Counted from the first letter of the stretch, positions 33,036 to 46,854 are shown. The stretch is 64,000 nucleotides of DNA from Margaritispora aquatica (GCA_007644065.1 VJWN01000014.1:372001-436000); one strand, 5' to 3'. Numbers and translations are program-made. Notes: generated from the sequence alone by a model not told the origin.

Positions 33036-33880
33036 ATGGCACCCATCCGCAGATATCTGCGAATTACCAAATATTCGGTATTGGAATGCCGCATCTATCT
33101 CGATAATCCTGCTCTTGCAGAGAGCTGGTTGCTCAATGCTCGAAACCTAATTCTCCCGCGAGTTCTCGAAAGCGTGAGACCCTATGTTCTGCCAAAGCTT
33201 CGCGAGGAGAATGAACGGAGTAAAGGAAAGGGCGGAAAGAAAAAGGGTGTGAAAGATACTGTTGTGGAAGGTAGGTGGTGCAATCTACTATATTCAAGTA
33301 TATCAAACTGAAAGAAATAGAGGATTTCGAAGTTTCAATATTCTTGACAGAAACTAGTACACGCCATTCTCTGCTTACCAAAATGAAGCACTTTCGAGAA
33401 CCACAGAAAAAGAACTTGCAATCTAATTCCTCCAAGCTCACCGGAGATACAAATGATACTCCTATAGAGGTTGAGGAAGGTTCCATTATTAGGAGAGAAG
33501 ATAGCGAAGAGCCTCTGATGTTAGATGATCTGCCAGACATGGACGACAACGCCTCCAACGCGGGGTCAGACTCGTTGTTCGTGGACGAAGTTGCACCCCA
33601 TGGATCCAAACGTCCCAGGGCGCGAGCATCAACCAGTTTTGAGGAGCCGGCTCTAAAGCGTGTCAGGGATGACGACTTAGACGATGTCGCATCCGATGAA
33701 AAAAAGAAAATGGCGATGGACACCTCATACGATGGCTTCTCGATATATGGCCGTGTACTATGTCTGGTGGTCAAACGAAAAGACAAGAGCAAAGGGCCAG
33801 TGGTCTTGGGTGAAGGTCAAGCTACAATGGAAAATTGGATTACCTCCACACAAATGCCTGATGGAACAGATGACCCTTGA
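33036..33880 (+). CDS. conserved-looking nuclear-type protein of unknown function
   Basis: Exons 33036-33270 and 33321-33880 join to 264 residues across a 50-nt intron (GTAGGT ... AATAG). The N-terminal 55 residues look folded and conserved (RRYLRITKYSVLECRIYLDN, ESWLLNARNLILPRVLESV), and their opening pattern looks familiar from filamentous fungi, but I cannot name the family. A Lys/Gly-rich basic stretch (SKGKGGKKKGVKD) follows, then VVEEDFEVSIFLTETSTRHS across the junction. The middle is acidic and Ser-rich with DDLPDMDDNASNAGSDSLF. A bipartite basic segment (KRPRARA ... KRVRDDD) could be a nuclear signal. The C-terminal 45 residues (SIYGRVLCLVVKRKDKSKG, QATMENWITSTQMPDG) look like a second folded piece. 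A nuclear role is likely, and nothing in the sequence fixes the reaction or partner. Confidence 0.75.
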
Positions 33881-34629
33881 TACACTCACCTTTGCGACCT
33901 CCTATCCACAGCGTCCTCGGGCAGGTCGAATCGATTGAGCTCTTGACAATATTGTGGGACTCCCAACGGAGGACTGATCCGAAGTTGTCATTCATGTGTG
34001 GCACGTTTGATATCCCGTCGATCACTCATGAATTTCGCGCTTGTTCTTGCCTCGCATCTATTGGAACGCGTCCGTATTCAGCTTCACATTGCGTCTGCTT
34101 CTGTTTCAATATCTGTAGAAGCTGTTTTGGCCCATAAATCCTATTATCGGCCCCGCCACTTTGTCATTTCTCTTTTGGTTATGCAGAGTAAAAATAACAA
34201 GCGCCTTCGCGGTTAGCGAAACATCAAAGCGCAAAATGAACGGCAGATGTTGGCAGTTCAAGGAACTCGACAAAAGGTAGTCTTCAAGCCGTGTTAGAAT
34301 AAGCCCGCCGAAAATTCAAGGTTGAAAGGGCTATGTTTCGACCACGCCAAGCCAAGCAGTACTCTTGCTTCACCACCTGGAAGCATTCAGACTGCTCAAC
34401 CTTTGAACAAGGAGCTGCCTATTATTACCAAACAGCCTTCTAAGCGCCTAACCCAAAGGAGACTAACATCAGTGGCTGCCTGATGCGATTACTTCAGCGC
34501 GTCACTCCGGAGATAATGGTCATCATCAGCCTTGGATAGGCTTCGATGAACAAGGGCCCATGAATTGATGATCATCATCTGGAAAAGATTCAACAAAGGA
34601 AATACTTTCACCGCTTTCGGAACTCCAAA
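33881..34629. other. intergenic region
   Basis: No supported gene. It is probably the 3' end of the preceding gene followed by non-coding sequence. Confidence 0.45.
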
Positions 34630-35031
34630 ATGCATCTCGTTTCGCGTCCAGAGTGCCCTCTTTTCACCAACTACATCCAGGGTGAAAAGCTTTCTCTGCG
34701 ACATGAGCAGAATTTTTCAGAAACCTCCGAAATTTGCATCGTGAGATTACCTCCTGCAGATAAATATACCGAGGTACATCCCTGGTACCTGGTCGCAATG
34801 AGATTTGCATTCACGAACTTGAACCTCCGTATAGCCGTACAAGTCTATTTCTCCGTGCAGAAACATGAATTTATCCAAGATATCTTCTCGAAAGTAGGTT
34901 TAGATATCTTGTATGATCAGCTGCACCATGACCCTGGTGCATGGCTTCACGAGGCTGGTATCTATCTGTATTTCCGTTTACAAGACCTGCATCATGAGAA
35001 TCATAGGAACTCACCGCCTTTGAGGCTATAG
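34630..35031 (+). CDS. orphan open frame, doubtful
   Basis: A 133-codon frame from ATG with no intron. It has no recognised domain, signal peptide or membrane segment. Amino-acid use is reasonable for a protein (LRIAVQVYFSVQKHEF, AGIYLYFRLQDLHHE), but a single frame of this length can arise by chance. Its neighbourhood is gene-poor. Confidence 0.2.
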   Translation: MHLVSRPECPLFTNYIQGEKLSLRHEQNFSETSEICIVRLPPADKYTEVHPWYLVAMRFAFTNLNLRIAVQVYFSVQKHEFIQDIFSKVGLDILYDQLHHDPGAWLHEAGIYLYFRLQDLHHENHRNSPPLRL

Positions 35032-38000
35032 GTAACCCCTGATTAAATGAGCTTCAGGGATTGCAATGAGCGCTATCCTTGATCGCCACGTGGAATGAAT
35101 TGGAGATTTCTTCAACTTTGTCTGTGCTGAAGGCTAAGAATGGTTGACTAAAGGGGCTAGGCAATATTAGGACAACACTGGCGAGAAACTATTTTACAGA
35201 AATATGAGTCAAGCGTGCACGGGTACCAACAACGAATGGTCAACAATGAGCCGGCCTTTAACAGCCGGTCCGGAAAGTACGGGTCAGACACTTAGGCTTT
35301 GAGGTGTGGAGCCGAAGCAATGTACTGAAAGCCGGCCGGACTTCAGAAACGACATAGCCTTTTGAAAAGGCTGCTTGTGAATGAAGACAGTGGCACCACA
35401 CCAGCGTGTAAGAAGATAGCTTATTCCTCACCCAGGTTGCATCGCAACTTTACTGATCTGGAGACAAAACCCTCCGTGCTATTGAGGATAAACATTCAGA
35501 GCGTGCTGGTTGTGATTGAAAAAGCCTATTAGCCAACTAATATTTGATAGCGGCAAGGTTGCTGAATTCAACCCTATCTGACAAAACAATTTCAGTTCAT
35601 GATTTTTATTGATCCTATCGGCTGAACATGATTAACTAGAACTCGTGCACTTAAAGTTCCCAGATGAGTCCAATAGCATCGATACAGGAGCAAGATTACT
35701 TTAGAACATAAGTATTTCTTCCCAGTATCATTGGAAGAAAGACTGGGACGGTGATCTCGGCCAAGTTCGTGTTCCTCATTTGAAAGCTCAGGCTGGAATG
35801 CTTAAGTCTTGTTTGCTCAAGTTCTCCCTGTGGTAGGTAGTTCGGATGTTCCTTCCGTACCAAGAGCAACTATAAATTTCAGGGAGTACTTGTCTCTGCT
35901 TCGCTTCGACACATTACATTCTTCTAGACCTTCACAGTTGACACAGCTATATCTGGGCGGGCGAATATGAATATGCATTTTTGCGAACGCCGATAGGTAA
36001 AGTAAAAGGAGTTGGCTAGTAGAACTTTGCTCTGCACTAAGCATCCTCGCTTGCTGACACAGACATTTCTGAATCCCCCAATATTTGTTTACCTTGGATG
36101 AGGGTATCGTTTGAGGACGAATTAGAGTACGTGCAATAGCACCTGCAGTCCGAGAAGTTTGAAGCCGAGATAAAAGTTTGTTGTCTGTCTTGTGGGTGGT
36201 GATGAATGCGGTGAGAAAGTAAATAATTCTCACCAACAGAACAAGGTTTGTACGTGCATACTGACGTCAAAGCGGTTGGGTGCGGAGTTCTCCAGCTTTA
36301 TGGTGCCTCGCAAATGAAGATATAAAGTTTGTCGCCGGTGTCTCAGAGGAGTCCGTGGGAAGGACAAGAAGACTCCAGTGCATCGGATGCGAAAGTTCGT
36401 TCGTTGACTCCGCAACTGGATGTTTGGACCAAGAGACTCAATTGATCTGGCAAAGTATGTTTACTCCGATGGCCATCTTGATTGGAGGTAGTACGAAATG
36501 TTATCGCAGTTTAAGTTTTCGTTGCTCGCTTTCAACACAGGAGCTTGGATGATGTCGAGAGCAAAGCCTATTTCGTGTTTGAATTTTGAAGCTCTTTCCT
36601 TGCTCCGAGATCAAGACTGGACACCAGTCTTTCACGGGCTTCGTCTCTTCCTACTACCGAAACCTACCTATGTCGTTCCCGGAGTCTGGATGCGCCTGAC
36701 AGCTTGCAGCTCAATGATGAGGAAACCTTAAAGAGAGCTGCTGAGACTGACAGCCGGCTTCTTCATGATCCCAGATGCTCGATACCGAGGCCGGGATACC
36801 GATGAATATTTTGCTAGTTGACAAAGTATCTCAAGAGCGAATGAATCAACTGCCGAAAGAAATGTTAGCCTCACCCTCATAAAATCAAATAACCTAATGT
36901 CTTAACACAATTCAAACCTTCCGCAAAGCTATTCATCATTGCCATAACTCGCCAAGTCTACATGAACGTTGCCACACAATCGCTCTCACAAGATACCGAA
37001 ATGTCTCATCACTCTGTCTTGACCAATTCTCTTCAAGAAGGAAATGTCCAGGTGTGTGAAGAGGCTCTCAAACAGGCAATGTGATGGAAGACACAGGTAC
37101 GAAAACCATATGCTCAGTCAAAAGCACAGAGGACGCAGGCACAAATCGCACAGATGTGTTGAGGACCGGACGCTCTGTGAGATCGAACAAGGGGGTGTGA
37201 GTCGGAGATTTGTATGGTGAGCAGGAGATGGCGACGTGTTGATGAGGTTATTTTCCGAAACGGGTTTCAGATCTCATCTGATATGTGTCCTCAACTCCTC
37301 ATGCCCACGCACTTTGCGTTGAGCTCGTTTGAAGTTTAAAGCCCCTTTTGGTCGCAATCTCGCAAGCCTCAACCAACTTCACTCACCGCCTGCACCAGAT
37401 CTCGTCTACTTAAAATAACCCGCTAATTTGGATGAATGTCGCGAATGAGATAAGGGGAAAATGAGGGTGGATCTCGAGATCTGTTTGCTGTGGCACAAAT
37501 CAATCTTGAGATTAGGGGGATCACCGTGATTGATGTGTGCGTGCATGTGCGTTGCAGAAGCGAGATGGATGCAGGGGCGAGGAGGACAACGAAACCTTCG
37601 AAATTGCTTCCAGAAGATCAGACCACGGAGACGGAGACGGAAACGACGGGGGGCTGGCTGGTGTGGAGCTCAGTTTCCAGTTTGTCGGTGAAGGCGGTGG
37701 GACATTTTGAGATTAAGGCTGAGGTTGCATCAGCACTGGCTCTTCAAGATCTAGGACCAGGGCATTGGTTGGTTTGATGAGGATATATTGTTTTTTTTAT
37801 TTTTTTATTATTGGGAGGGATTATTTCATTTTCTATTTGGAGACACGAGACTGCGGTCAGGTGAAAGGGGGTTTATTGAAGATGTTGGCATTTGGATACC
37901 GTATGGATGCCGTGCTATGGTCTTGCCTTACAGGTGCACTGATGATGACAGACGCTGAACCGACAAATTCTCCGACTCTCGGACGTGACGAAAACGACGA

Positions 38001-41000
38001 ACAGTGAACACGAAGACATGAGCTCCATTGGTAACGGTGACCTCGGCTTCGAAAAGATGAAACGATGGTGAAATGGAACATATCTGGTGCTGTATACAGT
38101 ACAGATAAACTGCACATCTGACGCTCGTGATCGTGTGCACAGAAATGCACCATGCGCTCCCAGCTTTGCACCAGCAGTGCACCAAACACACGGCAGCTAT
38201 GGATCAAAATCTCGTTGGAGTGGTCCAAGATCTTCACCACAGAAAGTCAATCCGTTTGCTCGGGTTCACCGAACTCCTCAACGCCAACCAGTGTCTGACC
38301 AGTGGTTCCATGCAGTCCCTGTTGCAGCCGACAAAGCAGAAGATTGCTGGCTTCGAATTCTTCTAGAACCTCCCGAATTATCATGAGATATGGAGATGTG
38401 CAACATGCCTTACCCACGTACGGAATGGAAACCAATTTATCTAATTTGCTTTTCAGCTCCTTCGATGGAATCGAACCGTCAACCGATTACCCGCTTCGGG
38501 AGATGGTTCGGGGAGGTTGATGTTCTCACCGCCTACCTTCAAACCAGCTGACCACGCCTCACCCTGTGTTCGTCCTCCGAACCCCAGCGCTAGCTCCACT
38601 CAAAGCTTCCATTTCCAAGGAGAAGGCGTAAAGAACAAGAAGAAACGGAGCTTGTCGCGATGGCAGATGCAGAGTGGTGACGCACAGGTTCTCGTATGCA
38701 CTGAGGTACCAGGGTATCGTATTGCATCTGGTCACTCAGCCATTCTTGATGGAATGGATGGTCGGGTCATCCTAACATGATGACTGATGAGCCAAAAAGC
38801 AGTTTCTCCAGGCGGTGAAGATGATATTCAGGGGAGGGATTGTTAGTGCATGACCTGAGTGAAAGGGAAGGATTCTGTGGAATGGCATTCTTCAAATGGC
38901 ATCATCGAATGATGATCCAGACAAAAGATTCAAGGGGTTCAAGGAAAACTCGGCGCGATATACAAAAACAAGTTTGACCTTGGATCTTTGGATCACCTTC
39001 AGCTTGCCCATCAGCAAATTACAGTCTTGTGTGCATGTCTTTCGGATTCGCTACTCCGGTCTTACGACAAGCTGTGTTCATCACATATTGTTCTCGCCTA
39101 TCAACTCCTCGAAAAGGGGGAACAGCAGGTATAGATGGGTAGGCGAGACGAGCCTGAAATCCGAGAACGAGACACTTGCAGCAATGTGCATGATGAATTC
39201 TTGTTTGCAAGAGCGCTTCAAAATGCAATCTCTAGGAATTGAGATATAAGATGAAATGAAGCCGAAGGCACGTTGTATGTTGCAAGGGGCCGAAGTGCTC
39301 GTCCGCAGCTTCAGATGAGCCTCAGCCCTGTATCAGGGATAGAAATGTGATGAGATCTGTTGTGAGGAGGCACGGGAGGTACCTCAGCACGATTTCATGC
39401 GCGTTGAAACACATGACAGCCTGATCTTCTGGAACACGGCGCAAGAACATTCGATACATCGCCAGATCGTGCGTTGTCTGTCTGTTCATACTTCAATCAA
39501 AAATGTGGCAGCTTTCAAGTTGTGTGACGAGCGAAAGAAGTAACTTATGGCTTTCTCGGTGTCTGGACAGAAATTGCGGAGGTACTGGGCGTAAGGTAAT
39601 ATCGCTGTGTTACGCCTGTAAAACAACCTGTAGCACCTCGCGATTATTTCCTGGGAATTGACCTACGAGACTTTTGACTGAACAAAATGTGTGTCTTTTT
39701 GACGCACAGCGCGAATTTTGGCTCAATGTGGGGCCAAGAAACTTATCATGTTCCTCGGCTATCCTTTGAAAGAATATGGAGCAGAAGTCCGGCTAACATC
39801 TCCCACACTTTCCAGGCTCTGATGGCATCTTTACCGTGGTATTTGCATAGTTCTAAGCACTTGTCTTCTTGATTGCCTATTAGTGCCGTGGATTATCTAT
39901 CCACGCTGCTGCAAGGCCGTGAGGTAATATGTCAACAACAAGACTTTGATGTTCTGCCTTCCGAGCAGCCCGATCGTATGCTCCGGTGAGATCTTCCAGA
40001 CGACACCCGAACACCCGGCATGCCTTGGACTCTCGCAACGCACATGAAGTTAGATTTGGACAAGGCCACATTGGAAAAGCCGTGCAGTTGCATTGAGTTT
40101 CATTTAGGCTTGTATAACATTGCGAACTAGCAAACGACCAAGCCGAAGGCAGACAAGACAGGATCACTATGCACACGTTTGAAATCTAGTTCTCAGTAGG
40201 ATGTTCTGATGGGGATTTTGTGATTAGAGGTCATTCGATACTACAAAGTCATTAACTGTCCTAAGGCGATTCGGAAGACACCAGCTGCTGGACGAAAACA
40301 TTCGGTGTCACTTAATATCACGGAATGGCCTCATTGACGCGGTGGTGTACGTATGGGGTATGAAGTTCGATACGAATAGTCTTGGTAAGATCTTAGCTGC
40401 GGGCTACTCGGCACACCTACGGGTTTGCACAGGAAACATGCTGCTTGGCCGTTGATGGTTTCCCTGGAATTTCGAGGCTATTGATTCCTCAATTGACATA
40501 ATACGAACCTAGTCAATGATACTAGGTGATACTAGGTGTTTCTTGGTGCTTGCTTGAACCACCAAGCGCATGGAAATCATGTCATCGGGAATCATCATCA
40601 AAGATGCCATGGCGTTGTGTTCTTCACCTCTCGGCATCGACATGGCATGATATCACGATCGTAGGATCCGTACAGCCGGAGTAATTCTGCCACAGGGCTG
40701 TTCAGTCGTCAACGAAAGCAAACACTGATGCATACTCTACGGTATTAATAAACCCCCTGGGAACGCGACGGATCATCAGCCTGGTCACACAATTCCCAGG
40801 GCATCAGAAAGCAATACTTTGTCACCCCGTACAAAAACAGGGCAATATCAATTTCCCATGCTGGCAATAATTCGATCTTTCAGGCCGATATTTTCTGCCG
40901 TTCACTAACTCGTTTGAGTTTTGAATTCTGCCAGCTGACTATGCCACCTCTGCCCAACAGCCATGCTTTCCAAGTTCGTTGGACTCTGCCCTTCGAAACC

Positions 41001-41600
41001 TTATTCAGAACTTGAGTTTGCCTTCACTACTTGGGGGTCCATGTCACCCAGTGCTCATCTTCTCAAGTCCAAACTGCCTTTTTTGCCATCGATGTTTCCT
41101 TTCTCGTTACATGCGAATTGCAGTATGATTACAGCCAAGGGGTTACAGCTTTTGGCACAAACATTCTGTTGTGCCTTGTTCTGGTTGGCGCTGGGCGCAA
41201 ACTATGGGGACAACTGTGTCACTGATCCACCACCAATACTTATTAATCCCAGTCGGCAAGCCCCCAGTCAAGCCCACCCGTGCCAAACCGAACTTCTGGT
41301 CTCAGGTCGTCCCTTATTTAAATATTATTTTTCTGCCGGCTACTAGTGTACTAGTGTGAAGACACTAACAGGACAAGCACAGGCCGGTGTACTCTACAGG
41401 CCTCCCACGCTATTGTGTTTCATTTTCGGTTCTGCTGCGTCGCCCAGGAGTCCATGGTGAATGCCAGGGAAAACTTTAGCTAAAGTTCAGGGGTGACGAA
41501 GTGAACACACTGACGCTGATCCGAACTGGGTCCTGGTATGGGAGGGAGGTAAAGCTAGGTAGTGAGCAATTGACAAATTTCCCCAGATGTCCGAGATGTG
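35032..41600. other. long gene-poor region
   Basis: About 6.6 kb without a convincing gene. Frames of 60-139 codons on both strands overlap one another. Small structures I can see are CGG/CCG-rich blocks near 35250-35345 (AGCCGGCC, AGCCGGTCCGG, AGCCGGCCGG), a directly repeated GATACTAGGT near 40515-40535, and a small hairpin (CTTGGTG ... CACCAAG) near 40541-40566. None has an obvious function. Confidence 0.45.
39880..40176 (-). other. Cys-rich open frame without an ATG, possible exon of a small secreted protein
   Basis: The minus strand has an open frame of about 98 codons starting from a GTG. The translated start (ILSCLPSAWSFASSQC) resembles a signal peptide. Seven further cysteines follow within about 45 residues (CNCTAFPMWPCPNLTSCALR, ACRVFGC). 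The pattern vaguely recalls small secreted fungal proteins such as CFEM types but does not match their spacing. There is no in-frame ATG, and upstream in this frame there is a stop. It would need an upstream exon to be a gene. Chance is a real possibility. Confidence 0.2.
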
Positions 41601-42600
41601 TACATAAGGAAGCCAGGCCCCCGAGAGATATCTGACAATAAATCTCCAAGTCTTTCAGATCACGCTCAGCAAACATCAAGTTTCCTCATCTCGAGCTACT
41701 ACTACACCAACCTACATCTAGACATCTATTACCTATACCTACCCACACCCGAGCCTTACCTTTGGCTCAGCATCACTCAGTATCAACTTCAAGATCATCA
41801 CCATTTCTACCTTCAATATGCCAGCCCACCGCCCATCTCAACTTCCTCCCTGCCCAGGTCCACCACCATCCCGACCTCTCCCACCTCTCCCAAAGTAGAG
41901 CCTCACTTGGTCTACCACTAAACACTACTCTTCGTCGCTCCGAAGCAACACGATACCATTTCTGGCCATTTCCATACTGTGATCTGGAACCCTATCGCTC
42001 TATTGAGGAACAAGAATAAGTTCTCTTACATCAAGGCAACTTTTTTTCCAAAACGAGCAAATACATCTCTCATACTCAGTACATGATGAGTCCGATACGA
42101 AGTGTCAACCGCAATTGACACACCAAAACTATCTTACCTACTTTCGACACTGCACTACGGCAAGCCTTGCCATGAGCTGACACACATTGCATTTGCATGA
42201 TCCCAAACCGCACCGCCTCGGGAAACGCCTACTCTGCAACGTCACCAATCTTGCTACTGCTCGACTGCTGACTTGAATCCATTGGCCTACATCCTATTGC
42301 TATATCCGTCTACCGACTGCCTGCAGACCTTAATCACTCAGCATTCACATGGGTTCTTCGACTCACTCAATTGCTCACTCGGTCTGGTGCACGTTTTCCT
42401 TCCCTGCAAGGTTGTCCGGCGCAGCACTTTCCATGTCACCAACAAACAATGGCACCTCCAAATATCTCTTCGCTCTCCATCAGCCTTATCTCTCTGCGAA
42501 TACGAAGTCTTAGCACCACTCACACACTTTCGAGCATTCCCTAACAGGCGAGCACAGCTAGCCTCGCTCGACCGAACTTCATCACCCAAATCCTAATCGC
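41600..42600 (+). other. strand-biased, G-poor tract resembling a long transcript leader
   Basis: From about 41620 the plus strand is rich in C, T and A and poor in G for roughly a kilobase. This is how 5' leaders of regulated fungal genes look. Short frames start at 41818 (26 codons, Pro-rich) and elsewhere, but no long coding frame follows. It could be a long non-coding RNA or a leader whose coding exons I cannot detect. Confidence 0.35.
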
Positions 42601-44580
42601 TACTTGGTCTTTCGTCATCATACTTCTCAGTGTTTCGTCTATCTTCAATTCTCCACACAACTTATACTCCACACTAAGGATGGGATGAAGTGGAACACCA
42701 CTCACGCATACCTTTTTAATACGAAACCCACCTTGGTGGCATGTTTCCCTTCTATTACTACATGGCGTTTAACTATCATTTGTCCTATTTGGAAATGTAT
42801 GGAATTGGGACTGCGTTTCTTTGATACCACTGCATAGGGAATTTGGATTTGGGTTATTTTGCTGGGTTTCTTACTCCCGGTGGGATATGTGGGAGGCGAG
42901 GAGTGATGACGGTGATAAGGATGTTGGATATAGAGGGGCATCTGATTTGCATGGAAGGGGTCAGATAAGCATGGGATGGAACTTGGGTGAAATTGCATGT
43001 GAAGCAATGAGCTTCGGGTTTAATAGGCTACCTATACTACCAAATAATACCTTTTGAAACAAATAATATTCTTGGTTCCTACATTATCTTGTCCATTCTA
43101 TTGCATGGCTACTTTTCACACACTCTCTCTTTCATCATCGGACTGTACATTGAGCCGCATCCCAGAACCTGAGCGGTAGACCAACTGATGATTGAGACTT
43201 GGTGTAGCATGTCCACACCACAAGTTACTTTACTGCAGTGCATGTGTCTGTCTCTTTGTTCCACTCCTTCCCACAATGCTGCTGCTGCTGTGTTTGTGCA
43301 TGTGTAATCTATGTGTAATTTGTGTTCCCTCGTACGATTCCACTCTTCATGCTGGCTTACTACCTTGCCTTACCGATCTTCTTTGCACAACGGATTGACT
43401 TTCTCACTTTCGAGTACTGTACGCTATGTACGACTTACCTACCCCTCATTCTGTCACACCTCGCTCTGTCTGTCCGTCTACCTGTCTGTCTCGCTGCTGT
43501 CTCTCTGTCTGTCAGACATGGATAACTATCTACCGTACGTACATACATTGAGACTCACTCAAACTGACAGTGCCATACTACCATTTCCCCGATCTGGGCT
43601 CTATTGCTTGATTGTCTTAACGTCTGGATGTCTTGGTGCTTGGGTGCTTGGTGGCTTCGGTGAACGTTTGAACGGTTGTGCTTAGCCCCTCATTGTCTCC
43701 GGCTGCTGTGTATTTTCCTGATCTGTATATGTCTGTGTATCTATATGTGGATTCCTCTTTGCCTATCTTTCTCATAGGCACTAAGTTCGGCCTTTCTTTT
43801 ATGCTCCCTAGGTTGGGGCCTTTTTTTGGCCCTCGCCTTCTCTGTTCTCTTTGACCTTTCCTCTCCTTTGCACTTGAACCGTTGGGGGCGTGTCTGCTAG
43901 TAAGTTGTCGTTTTGATTCACGTCCACATTCATATTGTCTCTGGCTACCTTAGCTCCTTGGGGGCTATAACGTACAAAGTATGCGTATCTGCTCACATCC
44001 GAGCGTCCCGAGGATTACTGATCGGGATATTGGGTGAGTTTGCGTTATACCCAGATGGGGATATGCTATACAATACGTTATGTTTACGAGCCATGAGCTG
44101 TGAGTTGTGAGGTTTGAGTTCTCAGACCTGTTCTTTCCCTTCTTGTCATTGTGCTTGCCTGAACTCCGAATCTGTTGAATCTGCTGCGCGGGGGGGGGGC
44201 AATATCTTGATCTGGCATGTTTGATGGAGCCTGGAGGATACAATTATGGGGAGCACACTCATACCTCACCTGTCGGGGAGACACAGTCGTTTGATGGTAA
44301 GACAGTTCATATGTCAAGATCAATATCGTTTTTCCTGGGCATCGCGCTCAGACGGCCTCTGGGCTCTTGGTATGGAGGTTTTACTGTGCATTTTCCATAA
44401 TAGGGAAGCATAACATAGCTTAACTTTGACATCTCTCCACACCTCAAAACGGATGGGTGCTCGGAGGTAAGCGTGAGTAAGTGAAAGTGTGATGCGCACA
44501 GATGCCACTTTACCGAATTTTGTCGATATAGATGTGCGGATATATCGAGTTGTGTGTGGGGGCGAGGCGAGGTGAGATCA

Positions 44581-44661
44581 GATGCTGCTTCTCTGTGGAG
44601 GTGGACATGTTTGTGACAGAGGATGCGTTTCTCTGAGGAGGTGGACATGTTTGTGATAGAG
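44581..44661. repeat. about 40-bp tandem duplication
   Basis: Copy one (44581-44621) and copy two (44622-44661) both begin GATGC and share the core GGAGGTGGACATGTTTGTGA. They differ by a few substitutions and one base of length. Confidence 0.9.
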
Positions 44662-46854
44662 CTCACAGCGCATCATATCACCTCACAAAATGGGCGTTTG
44701 TTCTGTCTCTGTCTCTGTTTCTGTTTCCGTTCCTGTTCCTGTTCCTGGCCCTGGTTGGAAACATGCCTGTCCTTGGTGAGGAGAGGAGGCGCACGCAACT
44801 GATCATGAAGCATATCTGTGGTGGTGGTGAGCTCGATGCCCTGTATGGCGTGTTGAGTAAGAGAGGGGAGGGGAGGAGCGGGGCAGGACAGGGCAGCGCA
44901 GGGCGGGGCGAGGGTGAAGTGAGTGAGTGCGTGTGTGCGTGCGTGCGACACTTATTAGTCGAAAGATTATTGCTTTTACATATGAGCATTTCTGGTAAAG
45001 TCGACAACGCGCAGAGGAATGGGTAGAGAGAGGATCGGTCACGAGGGGAATGGTAAGGTAGGGTTTTGAGGGGGTTGCAGTGCGGGGCAACACAATGCGG
45101 TGCTATGGGAGCTAATTATATACCTTGAGTGCCAGTGCCAGTGTCAGTGTAAATGCATGTCTTGCTAGTTTGGTCCTGCTATGCTCTGTTTATCCGATGT
45201 CCATGGAATGAAGCAGGAGAGGGCATTGAATCTTAGTGGGGTTAGTGGATATATTCTCATCTATAAGTGGTATCATGTTTAATATGGGTTCTTTGTTCGT
45301 GGATGTGAATGTAAGGCAAACCATGGCCTGTTCGCTTACCATAGAGTACAATACACATTGAACAGGCAAAGGAGTGTTGTCTCCGTCACCTCACATGATG
45401 TAAGACACGGGATGCGATCTTGACAGTCAGCAACTTGGGAATAGCCACAATATTGTCCCGCTGTCCCTCTGCCGTCCGACCATGAGAAGAGAACCACCTC
45501 CATAACAATCAGGATAACAAAAAAATAAAATAATAATAATAACTAAATCTCAAAATCTGCTCACCGCCCGCGGCCCGGCCGTTGGGATGGAATCGATAGG
45601 CCGGGATGAGAAGAGATGGGACGAAAAGACAAAAACGATCACATCGGTGAGAGCGATTCCTTGGCTCAGTCTAAGGGGAAAATGAAAGACAGCGCGTCAC
45701 AGCGATACAAGCTGAAGAGAGACATGCACACGGAAGAGGGCCAGGAAGACGGACGAACGGTCTGGTCTGATCTGGGCTTGGTTTTGCTCTGGTACCGCGA
45801 TGCCGTACCGGCGATCTTATGCTTTCTTGGGCTGAGATGGCATAGCCGCAAAAAGCAAATATGAGATCTTGAGTTCGTGTGTTCGGATTTTAGCGCTTTA
45901 GGAATGGTCTGGGTGATGATGTGATGAGGCTCTCGGACTGTGTCTCTTTGCTTCCTTTCCCTGTGTGGGTGCTTGGGCGATGAGCTGATGCCTTCCTCAG
46001 GATGTGTGCTATTTGTGGTAAAATGGTTTAGTGGTGTGAGATAGTAGGATTAAGATCATCGGTGAGAATTATCAGTGAGATCATAATGTAATGTACGAGC
46101 TGACGATTGAGGGGTAAGCATCAGATGGCTGATGAGGATCGCCGGAACCTGCGTTTGATAGTCGGTCGTGCAGCTGTCAGTAGGATAAGATCGTCAGGAG
46201 ATGGAGTGGCAAGAGACGAAGGGGGAAGGGTCGACTTTGGGCTTGTGCTTCACTGGCGTCCCGCTGGAGGATTCGTGGAAATGTGGAGGAGGAGGTTGAT
46301 CGGCGGGCGTTTTTGAAGATGGCTTTAGGTTCGTCTTGCAGCAGCTGGCTGCGGTCTATCAAACGGATCATCTGATGGCCAGGGGACCAAGAGGCTTACT
46401 TACTGGTGCTTTAGGGCTGATTATTAGGCTATCTGTGACATATCCAGATGCAGGTAAAAGCTCTAATTAATAACTACAGAATTCGCTTCCCGAACTGATA
46501 TCGTTGAAATTACCCGAATAGTTATAGTAAGCTGAAACAAGGAAGAGGGTTGCAAATAACCAGTTCCTGAGCATGCATTGCAACCTCGGTGCCTTGATGT
46601 GACTCAGTCAGAGTTCTGAACTGGTGAATAGTATGAACTCCATCATCCTGAGGGTGTCGTGGGCGAGGTTGCAACTGGTGTGAATCCTTCAAGCTGTGTT
46701 CCGAGGGTGTGGACGCTGGTGTTTAATGTTTTATGAGCTGGCTGTCGCGGATGAGTGGTTACTGGTTACTGACGGCTCGGGCAGCGGAGAGGGGGAAGAC
46801 TACGGGTAGGGACGGGACGTTGAACGACGGTGGTGGTGTTCGCTGTAGGGGTAG

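Noticed and set aside
35240..35345. Miniature inverted-repeat element suggested by AGCCGGCC blocks
   Set aside because: The CGG-rich blocks do not form consistent terminal inverted repeats and no target-site duplication is visible.
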